Part shown: positions 35,187-42,943 of the stretch, piece by piece
Layout: each line of letters starts with the position of its first letter
How positions within the stretch are numbered: position 1 is the first letter of the stretch
Origin: an uncultured Veillonellaceae bacterium
GTDB taxonomy: Bacteria; Bacillota; Negativicutes; Selenomonadales; Selenomonadaceae
NCBI GenBank assembly: GCA_900314825.1
Contig: OMWS01000005.1
Span: 36,633-100,632 of the forward strand
Direction of reading: 5' to 3'
Length of the DNA: 64,000 nt
Translations under genes and position numbers: made by a program
Notes under the pieces: model-generated
The model's database searches: none
The model's input: the letters and a program-made list of their open reading frames with translations, nothing else
What the model was told of the DNA's origin: nothing

Positions 35187-35265
35187 CGCCAGTCGCCTCC
35201 ATTGAGAAATTTTTTGAACCATAATACATCAGATTTCTTTCATATTAGCAAACCACGCAAAAAAA

Positions 35266-35310
35266 AATAAGCCTCCCAGGGGGATGTCAGAACCCCCGGG
35301 TAGGCTTATT
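35266..35310. terminator. Two-way terminator-like hairpin between divergent genes
   Basis: 18-bp imperfect stem (35266-35283 with 35293-35310; AATAAGCCT at the base and GGGGG near the tip) with a 9-base loop. Minus-strand reading gives nine T's after the stem; plus-strand reading gives TTTTCG. It lies between the divergent ABC operon and methyltransferase gene. Confidence 0.75.
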
Positions 35311-35369
35311 TTCGCGAAAAAAATTTGCTATGATGAGGAAAACACAAACCACGCGAAAGGAGCAGCGCC

Positions 35370-36140
35370 ATGCCTGCCACCAATACTGCTGTACAACGTT
35401 CCTCTATCGAAGACGACGACCTCCTGCTCGAACGCCGCATCGAGACGTACTGGGACGAGCGCAGCAAAGCGTTCTCCGCGAAGCGCCGCCGCGAGCTCGA
35501 CGGGCCGGACGCCCATGCGTGGAAGACGTATCTCCTGCGCACGCTCGATCCGATCTTCCCCGACTTCTCCGAGCTGCGCGTACTCGACGTCGGCACGGGT
35601 GCGGGCTTCTTTGCCATCCTCTTCGCCGAGATGGGCGCAAAGGCGACAGGGCTAGACCTCTCGCACGACATGATCCACGAGGCAAAGGTGAACAGCCTCG
35701 CCTACGGCGTGCCGGACGGGACGACGTTCGCCGTCGGCAATGCGCAGGAGCTCGCGTTTGCCGACGATTCCTTTGACATCGTCATCAGCCGCAACCTCAC
35801 ATGGACGCTGCCAGACGTTGAGACTGCTTACCGCGAATGGGTGCGCGTGCTAGCCGCAGGCGGCATGCTCTTCAATTTCGACGCCGACCACCGCCACACG
35901 ACGTGGGACGCGGCAAACACGAACGACCACCTCGCCGCGCAGACGCTCGCCGAATGCAACGCCATCAAGGACGCGCTCGCCATCAACCGCCGCGCACGTC
36001 CGGCATGGGATCAGGCGTTCCTCGAGCGCCTCGGCCTCACCGTCGAGACCGCGCCTGACATCCGCCGCGCGGTCTTCGTCGATCCCACCGTCCTCGTCGA
36101 CGACATCCCGATGTTCGCACTCTGCGGACGGAAAAGCTGA
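35370..36140 (+). CDS. Class I SAM-dependent methyltransferase
   Basis: 256 residues. Motif I is DVGTGAGFFAILFAEMG near 72-88, followed by GLDLSHDMI and, later, FDIVISRNLTWTLPD, as in UbiE-like enzymes. The ATG has AAAGGAG eight bases upstream. It is the only sure plus-strand gene in the window, divergent from the ABC importer and closed by a strong terminator. Methyltransferases of this type occur next to peptide/nickel-type importers, so a link to processing of the imported ligand is possible but unproven. A TATGAT at about 35328 could be its -10 box. Confidence 0.85.
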   Translation: MPATNTAVQRSSIEDDDLLLERRIETYWDERSKAFSAKRRRELDGPDAHAWKTYLLRTLDPIFPDFSELRVLDVGTGAGFFAILFAEMGAKATGLDLSHDMIHEAKVNSLAYGVPDGTTFAVGNAQELAFADDSFDIVISRNLTWTLPDVETAYREWVRVLAAGGMLFNFDADHRHTTWDAANTNDHLAAQTLAECNAIKDALAINRRARPAWDQAFLERLGLTVETAPDIRRAVFVDPTVLVDDIPMFALCGRKS

Positions 36141-36152
36141 ACCCCTCGCATG

Positions 36153-36200
36153 AAAAAAACTGCGCCGTACGTGCAAAAAGCACGCGTGGCGCAGTTTTTT
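36153..36200. terminator. Terminator after the methyltransferase gene
   Basis: Stem CTGCGCC with GGCGCAG (36160-36194 overall, with an inner ACGTGC/GCACG helix) followed by six T's. An A-run at 36153-36159 makes it usable on the minus strand as well, where it may also end the RpiR transcript. Confidence 0.9.
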
Positions 36201-36285
36201 CATGCTGCAAAGGAAATGGCAGCTGCCCCTTCCCGCGAACCCGTCGGCGAGACACCGGATGTATGAGCGGGACACGCGTGCTCCG

Positions 36286-37092
36286 TCACGTGTCCGCGAT
36301 CGCCTCTTCTTCGTTTTTCACCGCTTCCTCCTTCGTGTGCATATAGACGCGGTACTTGACGTACCAGATCTCAAGCAGCAGGAAATACGGCATCATCGAC
36401 TGGAATGCCGGGCGCGCGTCGCCCTCTTCGTAGAGCTGGAAGCGCGCGGGCGAAACGTAGAGGTTCACGGTCGAGAGGCTCGCGAGCGTATTGTCGTGGA
36501 GCTTCGTGATCGAGATGAGCGGCACGTCACGGAGCTGGAGCTGCTGCGCGAAGTCCGTGACGTTCGGCGATTCGCCGGAGAACGAGACGAAGATGAAGAG
36601 GTCGTCTTTCGTGACGTTCTGCATGACGGCATTGAACTCCTCGCGGCCGCGGATCTCGAAGATGAGTACGTTGTCGTAGAAAAACAGGCGCTTGAGCTCC
36701 TGCACGACGTTGCTCTGGACGTAGCCGGAGGCGTAGGCGTAGACGCGGTTCGCCTCGTGGATGAGCTTGCTCGCGGTGTCGAAGTTTCGATCCATGAGCT
36801 TCTTGCCCGTCTTGATGTAAAATTCGCCGAGGTCTTTGAGGACATCGTCATGATAGACTTCGCCGGACGGCTCTTCCATCTTGAGGATGGCCTTGAGCTC
36901 GCTGAAGCCGTCGAGCCCGAGCTTCTGCGCAAAGCGCACGACCGTCGTCGACGAGACAGCGCACGACCGCGCGAGCTCGTGAATGGAGATGTGGCGCACA
37001 CCGGCGCGATGCGTGACGATATACTTCCAGATCACCATGTCCGTAGCATTGAGGTCGGCTTTGTGCTTGTTGATGATTTCATCCAGTTGCAA
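36286..37092 (-). CDS. MurR/RpiR-family transcriptional regulator
   Basis: 268 residues from a TTG at 37092 preceded by GAGGGGG eight bases away; the frame is open to another TTG at 37125 with no ribosome site. Residues 1-75 are an HTH_6 domain (DMVIWKYIVTHRAG, SIHELARSCAVSSTTVVRFAQKLGLDGFSELK). Residues about 110-250 are a SIS sugar-phosphate-binding domain (FIFVSFSGESPNVTDFAQQL). Such regulators sense phosphosugars. The target genes are not evident; it lies between the methyltransferase and an RfbD-like gene, and no operator was recognised. Confidence 0.88.
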   Translation of the reverse strand: MQLDEIINKHKADLNATDMVIWKYIVTHRAGVRHISIHELARSCAVSSTTVVRFAQKLGLDGFSELKAILKMEEPSGEVYHDDVLKDLGEFYIKTGKKLMDRNFDTASKLIHEANRVYAYASGYVQSNVVQELKRLFFYDNVLIFEIRGREEFNAVMQNVTKDDLFIFVSFSGESPNVTDFAQQLQLRDVPLISITKLHDNTLASLSTVNLYVSPARFQLYEEGDARPAFQSMMPYFLLLEIWYVKYRVYMHTKEEAVKNEEEAIADT

Positions 37093-37199
37093 AATGATTT
37101 CCCCCTCGAAATCGCATAGCCCCAAAAATCTGTCTTTTTTGCCCTGCTCAACTCTACAGCATCAATATGAAATCCGTCCTAAGAAAACGCTGTTCCTCG

Positions 37200-38057
37200 T
37201 CATTCCGTCGTATTTTTGTGCAACTCGCACAGGTAACGCCCGAGCGCGTCCTGCCACGCAGGCAGGCGCGAAAAGCCGGCCGCGTCGAGCGCAGCTTTCG
37301 AGAGGCGCGAATTTTTCGGGCGTACGGCCTTCGTTGGGTAGGCCGACGACGGCACGGGCGTGACGGTGATGTCTTTTCCCGCCTGGCGGAAAATCTCGCG
37401 CGCGAACGTCGCCCACGAGCAGAAGCCTTCGTTCGTCGCATGGTAGACGCCGTATTTGTCGCTCTCGACCATGTCGACGAGCAGCCGCGCGAGGTCTTTC
37501 GTGTACGTCGGCGAGCCGATCTGGTCGTCGACGACGGTGAGCGTGTCATGCGTCTCGGCGAGACGCAGCATCGTCTTGATGAAATTCTTGCCGTTCACGC
37601 CGAAGACCCACGAGATGCGAACGATGAAATAGTTTTCCAGTAATTCCTGCACGGCGACTTCGCCGGCATACTTCGAGAGGCCGTAGGCATTCACAGGGCC
37701 TTTCGGCGCGTCCGTCTCGTAAGGCGTGTCGCCGAGCCCTGGGAACACATAGTCCGTCGAAAGATAGACGAATTTCGCGCCGATCGCTTTCGCCGCCGCC
37801 GCGAGCGTCCGCGTCGCGCCGCCATTGACGATCATGCAAAGATCTTTTTCATCCTCGGCCTGGTCGACGGCCGTATAAGCCGCGCAGTGGATGATGGCGT
37901 CTGGATGGACGTGCTCCACAAAGGCTTGCGCCGCCGGGAAATCCGTCAGTGAGAACTCTTTCCGAGACGCGCCAACGGCCTCATGGCCGCGGCTTTCCAA
38001 TTCTATCATGACATCATGACCTAATTGTCCGGTAATACCGGTAACTAATACCTTCAT
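37200..38057 (-). CDS. rfbD: dTDP-4-dehydrorhamnose reductase
   Basis: 285 residues of the short-chain dehydrogenase superfamily. The N-terminal NAD(P)-binding loop is VTGITGQLGHDV, AAYTAVDQAEDE is the RfbD-specific segment, and YGLSKYAGE contains the catalytic YxxxK. STDYVFPG supplies the conserved threonine/serine. It should make dTDP-L-rhamnose for surface polysaccharide, fitting the LPS genes in the same window. The other rml genes (rfbA, rfbB, rfbC) are not here. It is preceded by an interspersed repeat and the dnaB gene. Confidence 0.9.
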   Translation of the reverse strand: MKVLVTGITGQLGHDVMIELESRGHEAVGASRKEFSLTDFPAAQAFVEHVHPDAIIHCAAYTAVDQAEDEKDLCMIVNGGATRTLAAAAKAIGAKFVYLSTDYVFPGLGDTPYETDAPKGPVNAYGLSKYAGEVAVQELLENYFIVRISWVFGVNGKNFIKTMLRLAETHDTLTVVDDQIGSPTYTKDLARLLVDMVESDKYGVYHATNEGFCSWATFAREIFRQAGKDITVTPVPSSAYPTKAVRPKNSRLSKAALDAAGFSRLPAWQDALGRYLCELHKNTTE

Positions 38058-38109
38058 CGTATCCCCCTTTTTTTGTATCTTTCGATTGCCGATCGTATCT
38101 TATACAGCA

Positions 38110-38362
38110 GCCTCTCCCTTTGGGAGAGGTGCCGAGCGAATGCGAGGCGGAGAGGGTACAAGGGTACGATAGCCGAGCAATACACACGTATGTTTCGAAG
38201 CATTTCGCAGTAAGAACTGCTTCGAGGTTATGAGAATATTGTTTTGCTATCGCACCCTAGTACCCTTAGCCGCAAGCGGCATAAGCGACCACATCGGCGC
38301 TAAAGCGCCGTGTGTCTGCTTATCCACCGCTGACGCGGTCCCCCTTTCCCAAAGGGAAAGGC
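38110..38362. repeat. Interspersed hairpin-ended repeat, copy 3
   Basis: 253 bp with left end GCCTCTCCCTTTGGGAGAGG and right end CCTTTCCCAAAGGGAAAGG. The interior has GGCGCTAAAGCGCC and the GGTACGATAGCCGAGCAA / TTTGCTATCGCACC inverted module. It fills most of the 360-base gap between rfbD and dnaB. Confidence 0.85.
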
Positions 38363-38417
38363 TGCTGGATGCGTCATGCCCGGCAACAGCAAGATACAGC
38401 TTGCAATCTCTTCAAAA

Positions 38418-39752
38418 TCACTCCGTCCGCGCAAGGTTCTGGAACTTCGTGTATTCCTTCTGGAAAAACAGATTGACCGTGCCGATCGGGCCGTTGCGGT
38501 GTTTCGCGATGATGACTTCCGTGATGTTCTGGTTTTCCGTGTCCTTGTTGTAGTAGTCCTCGCGGAACAAAAACATGACGATGTCGGCATCCTGTTCGAG
38601 CGAGCCGGACTCGCGGAGGTCGGAGAGCATCGGCTTCTTGCCCGGGCGCTTCTCGACTTCACGCGAGAGCTGCGACAGCGCGACGACAGGCACGTCGAGC
38701 TCGCGGGCGAGCGCCTTCAAAGAACGGGAGATTTCAGAGATTTCCTGCTGGCGGCTGTTGTCGCCATTTTTCGCGGCGCGGCCCTGCATGAGCTGCAGGT
38801 AGTCGATGACGACGAGGTCGAGGCCGTGGTCCGCCTGGATGCGGCGGGCTTTCGAGCGCAGTTCCATGACGCCGATGCCCGGTGTGCTGTCGATGTAGAG
38901 CTGTGCTTTCGAGACGCGGTCGGCCGTGTCCATGAGGCGCGCCCATTCCTCGTTGTCGATCTGCCCCGTGCGCAGGCGCTGCGAGTCGATCTGCCCTTCG
39001 GCGCAGAGCATGCGCTGCACGAGCTGCTCCTTGTTCATCTCGAGCGAGAAGAACGCGACGGAGTGCCCGTGCATGGCGGCGTACGACGCGATGTTCAGCG
39101 TGAAGGCCGTCTTGCCCATCGACGGGCGCGCGGCGACGAGGACGAGGTCGGACTTCTGCAGGCCGCTCGTGATCTTGTCGAAATCCGCAAAGCCCGTGGC
39201 GAGGCCGGTGATGCCGCCCTTGCTCTCGTAGAGCTTCTCGATGTGGTCGATCGTGTTGACGACGATCTGGTGGATCGGCTCGACTTCGTCCGTGGACTGG
39301 TCTTTCGTGACGGCGAAAATGCGTTTTTCCGCATCGTCCATGATGTCTTCGACATCTTCCGTGCCTTCGTAGGCATTGCCTGCGACGATCGTCGCGGCGT
39401 CGATGAGGTGCCTGAGGCGCGCTTTTTCCTTGACGATGTTCGCGTGGTACTTGATGTTCGCCGCCGTCGGCACGTAGTCGAGCACTTGCGCGAGGAAAGC
39501 GACGCCGCCGATCTTGTCAATGACGCCCTTCTTTCGGAGCGCATCTTCGAGCACCACGGGGTCAATGGGCTTGTGGTCGTGCACGAGCTCGATCATCGTC
39601 TCATAGACGATGCGGTGCGCTTCACGGTAAAAATCATCGGGGTGCAGGAGATCCTGCACTTCCGTGAGCGCGTCCGGCTTGATGAGGATGGCGCCGAGCA
39701 CCGAGAGCTCGGCCTCGATGTTCTGCGGCAGCATGCGTTGGGAGCTTGGCAT
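38418..39752 (-). CDS. dnaB: Replicative DNA helicase DnaB
   Basis: 444 residues from the ATG at 39752 (AAAGGAGG upstream). The N-terminal DnaB domain is at about 5-110 (PQNIEAELSVLGAILI). The RecA-like helicase domain follows, with Walker A ARPSMGKTA at 208-216, FFSLEMNKEQLVQRML, LVVIDYLQLM (Walker B), and VVALSQLSREVEKRPGKKP with an arginine-finger region. It forms the hexameric replication-fork helicase. The order yybS-gdpP-rplI-(lonC)-dnaB is the Firmicute arrangement and supports the assignment. Confidence 0.97.
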   Translation of the reverse strand: MPSSQRMLPQNIEAELSVLGAILIKPDALTEVQDLLHPDDFYREAHRIVYETMIELVHDHKPIDPVVLEDALRKKGVIDKIGGVAFLAQVLDYVPTAANIKYHANIVKEKARLRHLIDAATIVAGNAYEGTEDVEDIMDDAEKRIFAVTKDQSTDEVEPIHQIVVNTIDHIEKLYESKGGITGLATGFADFDKITSGLQKSDLVLVAARPSMGKTAFTLNIASYAAMHGHSVAFFSLEMNKEQLVQRMLCAEGQIDSQRLRTGQIDNEEWARLMDTADRVSKAQLYIDSTPGIGVMELRSKARRIQADHGLDLVVIDYLQLMQGRAAKNGDNSRQQEISEISRSLKALARELDVPVVALSQLSREVEKRPGKKPMLSDLRESGSLEQDADIVMFLFREDYYNKDTENQNITEVIIAKHRNGPIGTVNLFFQKEYTKFQNLARTE

Positions 39753-39773
39753 AGAGACCTCCTTTGTTCTCAC

Positions 39774-39924
39774 GCCTCCCCCCTTGGGGGAGGTGCCGAG
39801 CGAATGCGAGGCGGAGAGGGTCACGCCGTAACAAAATTCGCAAGCCTTTCGATAGGAATGAACGCGTAGTTACTGCGCTACCCTCTCCGACCCCTTCGGG
39901 GCCACCTCCCCCAGAGGGGGAGGC
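39774..39924. repeat. Interspersed hairpin-ended repeat, copy 4, overlapping lonC
   Basis: 151 bp, left end GCCTCCCCCCTTGGGGGAGG, right end CCTCCCCCAGAGGGGGAGGC, with GACCCCTTCGGGGCC inside. Its right third, 39870-39924, is read as the last codons of lonC, including the stop. Confidence 0.85.
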
Positions 39925-42107
39925 GTAGTTTGCAAGTCTTCTGCTGGTAATTCGACGGGCGTATCATCGGGGCTCGCAGGTGCGAAAATATACTCGAATG
40001 CTTCTTCCGCCGTCTTCACGGGGCGGATGTCGAGGCCGAGCATGCCCTGCGGGATGTCCTTTTTGTTTTCCTCGGGGATCACCATGAGGCGGATGCCGGC
40101 TTGCTTGGCGCCGTAGGCTTTTTCGAAGACGCCGCCGACGGGGCGCACGCGGCCGGCGAGCGAAATTTCGCCCGTGACGGCGACGTCCTGACGGATCTTG
40201 CGGCCCGTGACGGCCGAGACGATGGCAGAGAGGATCGCCGTGCCGGCGGACGGACCATCGATGTTGCCGCCGCCGATGACGTTGATGTGCACATCGTAGT
40301 CGTGGATGTCCTTGCCCGTGACTTTGCGCAGCACGGACGCGGCATTGAAGACGGAGTCCTTCGCCATGGAGCCGGCCGTCTCATTGAAGCGCACCGTGCC
40401 CTTGCCTTTTTCATGCGCGGGGAACGCGACGGCTTCGATCTCGATGACGGAGCCGAGGAAGCCCGCGACGCCGAGGCCGAAGATGTGGCCTTGCTCGGCC
40501 GTCTTCTTCGCCTTCTTCGTCACGAACTGGTAAAGGCGGCTGACCTGCGCGACTTCGTAGATGTCCTGCATCTCGACCGCGATGGCCGCCGTGCCAAAGG
40601 CTTCGGCCGCCGCTTCCTTGCGGGACTTGCCTGCCGCCTCGGCCGCACCGATGGCGTTCGCGACGGCGACGTCCTGCCCGCTGCGTTCGAGCGCGAGCGA
40701 GTAGGCGTCCGCGAGGATGTTGATGGCCTTGCGGCCCTCGATCGTGTACTCGGCGATGAGCTCGGCGACGCCGTCCGCGAGGCGCACGTGGAGTTTCGCG
40801 GCGGCGTTGTGGAGGATCTTCACGATGTGTGCGGGCGTCAGCGGCTCGAAATAGATTTCCGCGCAACGCGAGCGAAGCGCCGGATTGATGTGGCCGGCAT
40901 CGCGCGTCGTCGCGCCGATGAGCACGAAGTCGGCGGGTGCGCCTTCCTCGAAGAGCTTCTTGATGTACGGCGGGACTTTCGGGTCCGTCGGATCGTAGTA
41001 GGCCGAGTCAAAGTACGCGCGCTTGTCCTCGAGAACTTTGAGGAGCTTGTTTTGCAGCATCTCGTCCATTTCGCCGATCTCGTCGATGAAGAGGATGCCG
41101 CCATGCGCGTCCGTCACGAGACCTGGCTTCGGCTCGGGCACGCCGTTATCTGCGAGCGTCTTTTGCGCGCCTTGATAAATCGGATCGTGCACGGAGCCCA
41201 AGAGCGGGTTCGTGATGTCGCGCGGGTCCCAGCGGAGCGTCGTTCCGTCCGTCTCGATGAACGGCGCTTCCTCGCCAAACGGCGAGAGCGGCTTTTTCTT
41301 CGCGGCTTCGAGCACGAGGCGCGCCGCCGTCGTCTTGCCGACGCCCGGCGGGCCGTAGAGCAGGAGGTGCTGCGGATACGGGCTCGAGAGCTTCGCCATG
41401 AGCGACTTCACGGCGCGCTCCTGGCCGACGATCTCGTCAAATGTCTGCGGGCGCAGGAGCTCCATGACGGACTGCGTGAGGTGGATCTTGTCCATCTTTT
41501 CGAGCTTTTCCCGCTTTTCCGCGTCCTGCGGCGTTTCCGAGGGGCCTTTTTCCTCCTTGAGCACCTGCATGCGGATGTCCTTGACGTAGTCCTGATGCTC
41601 CTGCTCGAGCTTGTCGTTGACCTTCTTCTCGATGGAGTCCTCGACGTTCTTGCGCGCCATCATGTCGGCGACGCGCTCGGAGAGCTCCGAGAGGACTTCC
41701 GGAATTTCCTCGTCCGTCGGCGCCGGGCCGAGCGTCGGGTTCTCATTCACGATGCGCTCCAGCGCGAGCACGCGGTCGCCGCGACGGCTCGAGCGCATGA
41801 GCGCGAGCGCGTCGAGCTTGCCGGCCTGTAGCACGAGCTTGTCCGTGCCCATCGTGTCGACGAGGATGGCGAAAAACGCCTGGATCTCGCGGTCGAGCTC
41901 CTGCGCGATGAGCTCTTCTTCCGTGAGCCCTTCGTCGTCATCATCCTGTCGCCCGCCGCCCGCCGGAGCGCCTTGGTCGGATGCAACGCCCGTTTGAACG
42001 CGCGTTTTTTTATTCTTAGAGGCCGCAAAAGACGAGGGATTCCCCTCGCCTTGGTCGGTCGTCTTTTCTTGCGATAGTATGTTTCGAATGTTATCTAGCA
42101 ATCCCAT
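39870..42107 (-). CDS. lonC: Lon-family ATP-dependent protease (LonC-like)
   Basis: 745 residues from the ATG at 42107 (AAGGA upstream). An acidic/charged N-terminal part (1-215) replaces the classical Lon N-domain. The AAA+ module has Walker A YGPPGVGKTT at 251-260, GGILFIDEIGEMD for Walker B, and RCAEIYFEPL. The protease domain has DGPSAGTA, holding the catalytic serine, and AYGAKQAGIR with the lysine. This fits the Lon family of Firmicutes known from TIGR02903. The last 19 residues (starting TTPPPLGEVAP) derive from an interspersed repeat and are not part of the family. Roles in protein quality control are expected. Confidence 0.88.
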   Translation of the reverse strand: MGLLDNIRNILSQEKTTDQGEGNPSSFAASKNKKTRVQTGVASDQGAPAGGGRQDDDDEGLTEEELIAQELDREIQAFFAILVDTMGTDKLVLQAGKLDALALMRSSRRGDRVLALERIVNENPTLGPAPTDEEIPEVLSELSERVADMMARKNVEDSIEKKVNDKLEQEHQDYVKDIRMQVLKEEKGPSETPQDAEKREKLEKMDKIHLTQSVMELLRPQTFDEIVGQERAVKSLMAKLSSPYPQHLLLYGPPGVGKTTAARLVLEAAKKKPLSPFGEEAPFIETDGTTLRWDPRDITNPLLGSVHDPIYQGAQKTLADNGVPEPKPGLVTDAHGGILFIDEIGEMDEMLQNKLLKVLEDKRAYFDSAYYDPTDPKVPPYIKKLFEEGAPADFVLIGATTRDAGHINPALRSRCAEIYFEPLTPAHIVKILHNAAAKLHVRLADGVAELIAEYTIEGRKAINILADAYSLALERSGQDVAVANAIGAAEAAGKSRKEAAAEAFGTAAIAVEMQDIYEVAQVSRLYQFVTKKAKKTAEQGHIFGLGVAGFLGSVIEIEAVAFPAHEKGKGTVRFNETAGSMAKDSVFNAASVLRKVTGKDIHDYDVHINVIGGGNIDGPSAGTAILSAIVSAVTGRKIRQDVAVTGEISLAGRVRPVGGVFEKAYGAKQAGIRLMVIPEENKKDIPQGMLGLDIRPVKTAEEAFEYIFAPASPDDTPVELPAEDLQTTPPPLGEVAPKGSERVAQ

Positions 42108-42167
42108 GTATCGTTCCTTTGGTATATCGTTCTCTGATAAAGCACGAATGACTCGCAAACTGCAGCC

Positions 42168-42491
42168 TTCCCCACAGGGGATAATGTCATGAAGTTAAGC
42201 GATGGGCGGCTGAACCAAAGCCTTCCCCTCAGGGGAAGGTGCCGAGCTTGCGAGGCGGAAAGGGTCCCCTGTACGTTTTGTGCGTTCGTAGAGCGTAACT
42301 TCTCGCGGGTGCGCGCACGAAACCTTTGGGGATCTACGCGCACCGGCGACATCATCAGTTGTACGAACTCAAAGGCCGTACAAGCGACCCGCTCCACCGC
42401 TTCGCGGTCCCCCTCTCCCTGAGGGAGAGGCTTTGGGGCTCGTACTTCTTTCTTACCTTAATGATATTGCTCTCCCTGAGGGAGAGGCTGC
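42168..42491. repeat. Interspersed hairpin-ended repeat cluster, copy 5
   Basis: The main unit is 42220-42431, from GCCTTCCCCTCAGGGGAAGG to CCTCTCCCTGAGGGAGAGGC. Half units flank it: CCTTCCCCACAGGGG with AATGTCATGAAGTTAAG at 42168-42202, and another CTCCCTGAGGGAGAGGC at 42472-42489. Together they occupy the 390-base gap between rplI and lonC. Confidence 0.75.
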
Positions 42492-42499
42492 TTTCTATG

Positions 42500-42943
42500 T
42501 CACTTCGCGACCACATTCACTTTGATCGTGCTGGTAATGGTCGGGTGCACTTTGATGACGGCTTCGTAGATGCCCTCGCCCGTCACCGCGCCTTTGATGC
42601 TGATTTTTTTCTTGTCGATGTCGATGTTTTGCGCTTTCAGCGCTTCGGAGACGTCCTTGCCCGTGACGGAGCCGAAGAGCTTGCCGCCTTCGCCGATCTT
42701 CACGGGGATCGTGACGGAGACGCTCTGGAGCTGCTTCGCCATGAGCTTTGCCTCGTCGGCGGCCATCGCGTCCTTGCGCGCTTTCGAGGCCTGCTTCGCC
42801 TTCGCGACGTTCAGGTTTTCGGCCGTCGCGAGCACGGCGGCTTTGCGCGGGAGGAGGAAGTTGCGGCCGTAGCCTTCGGAGACCTCGACGATATCGCCCT
42901 TGTTACCGAGTTTTTTGATGTCCTGCTGCAGAATCACTTTCAT
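42500..42943 (-). CDS. rplI: Ribosomal protein bL9
   Basis: 147 residues from the ATG at 42943; GGAG lies ten bases upstream. The N-terminal L9 signature is MKVILQQDIKKLGNKGDIVEV, then GYGRNFLLPRKAA at about 28-40, followed by the long central helix and a C-terminal domain ending VNVVAK. It is a large-subunit protein binding 23S rRNA near the L1 stalk base. The start lies 41 bases inside the end of gdpP, so the two are translationally linked. Confidence 0.97.
   Translation of the reverse strand: MKVILQQDIKKLGNKGDIVEVSEGYGRNFLLPRKAAVLATAENLNVAKAKQASKARKDAMAADEAKLMAKQLQSVSVTIPVKIGEGGKLFGSVTGKDVSEALKAQNIDIDKKKISIKGAVTGEGIYEAVIKVHPTITSTIKVNVVAK

Noticed and set aside
35266..35310. Riboswitch in front of the ABC importer
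   Set aside because: Only a simple stem with T-runs is present; there is no room for an aptamer between it and the divergent gene.
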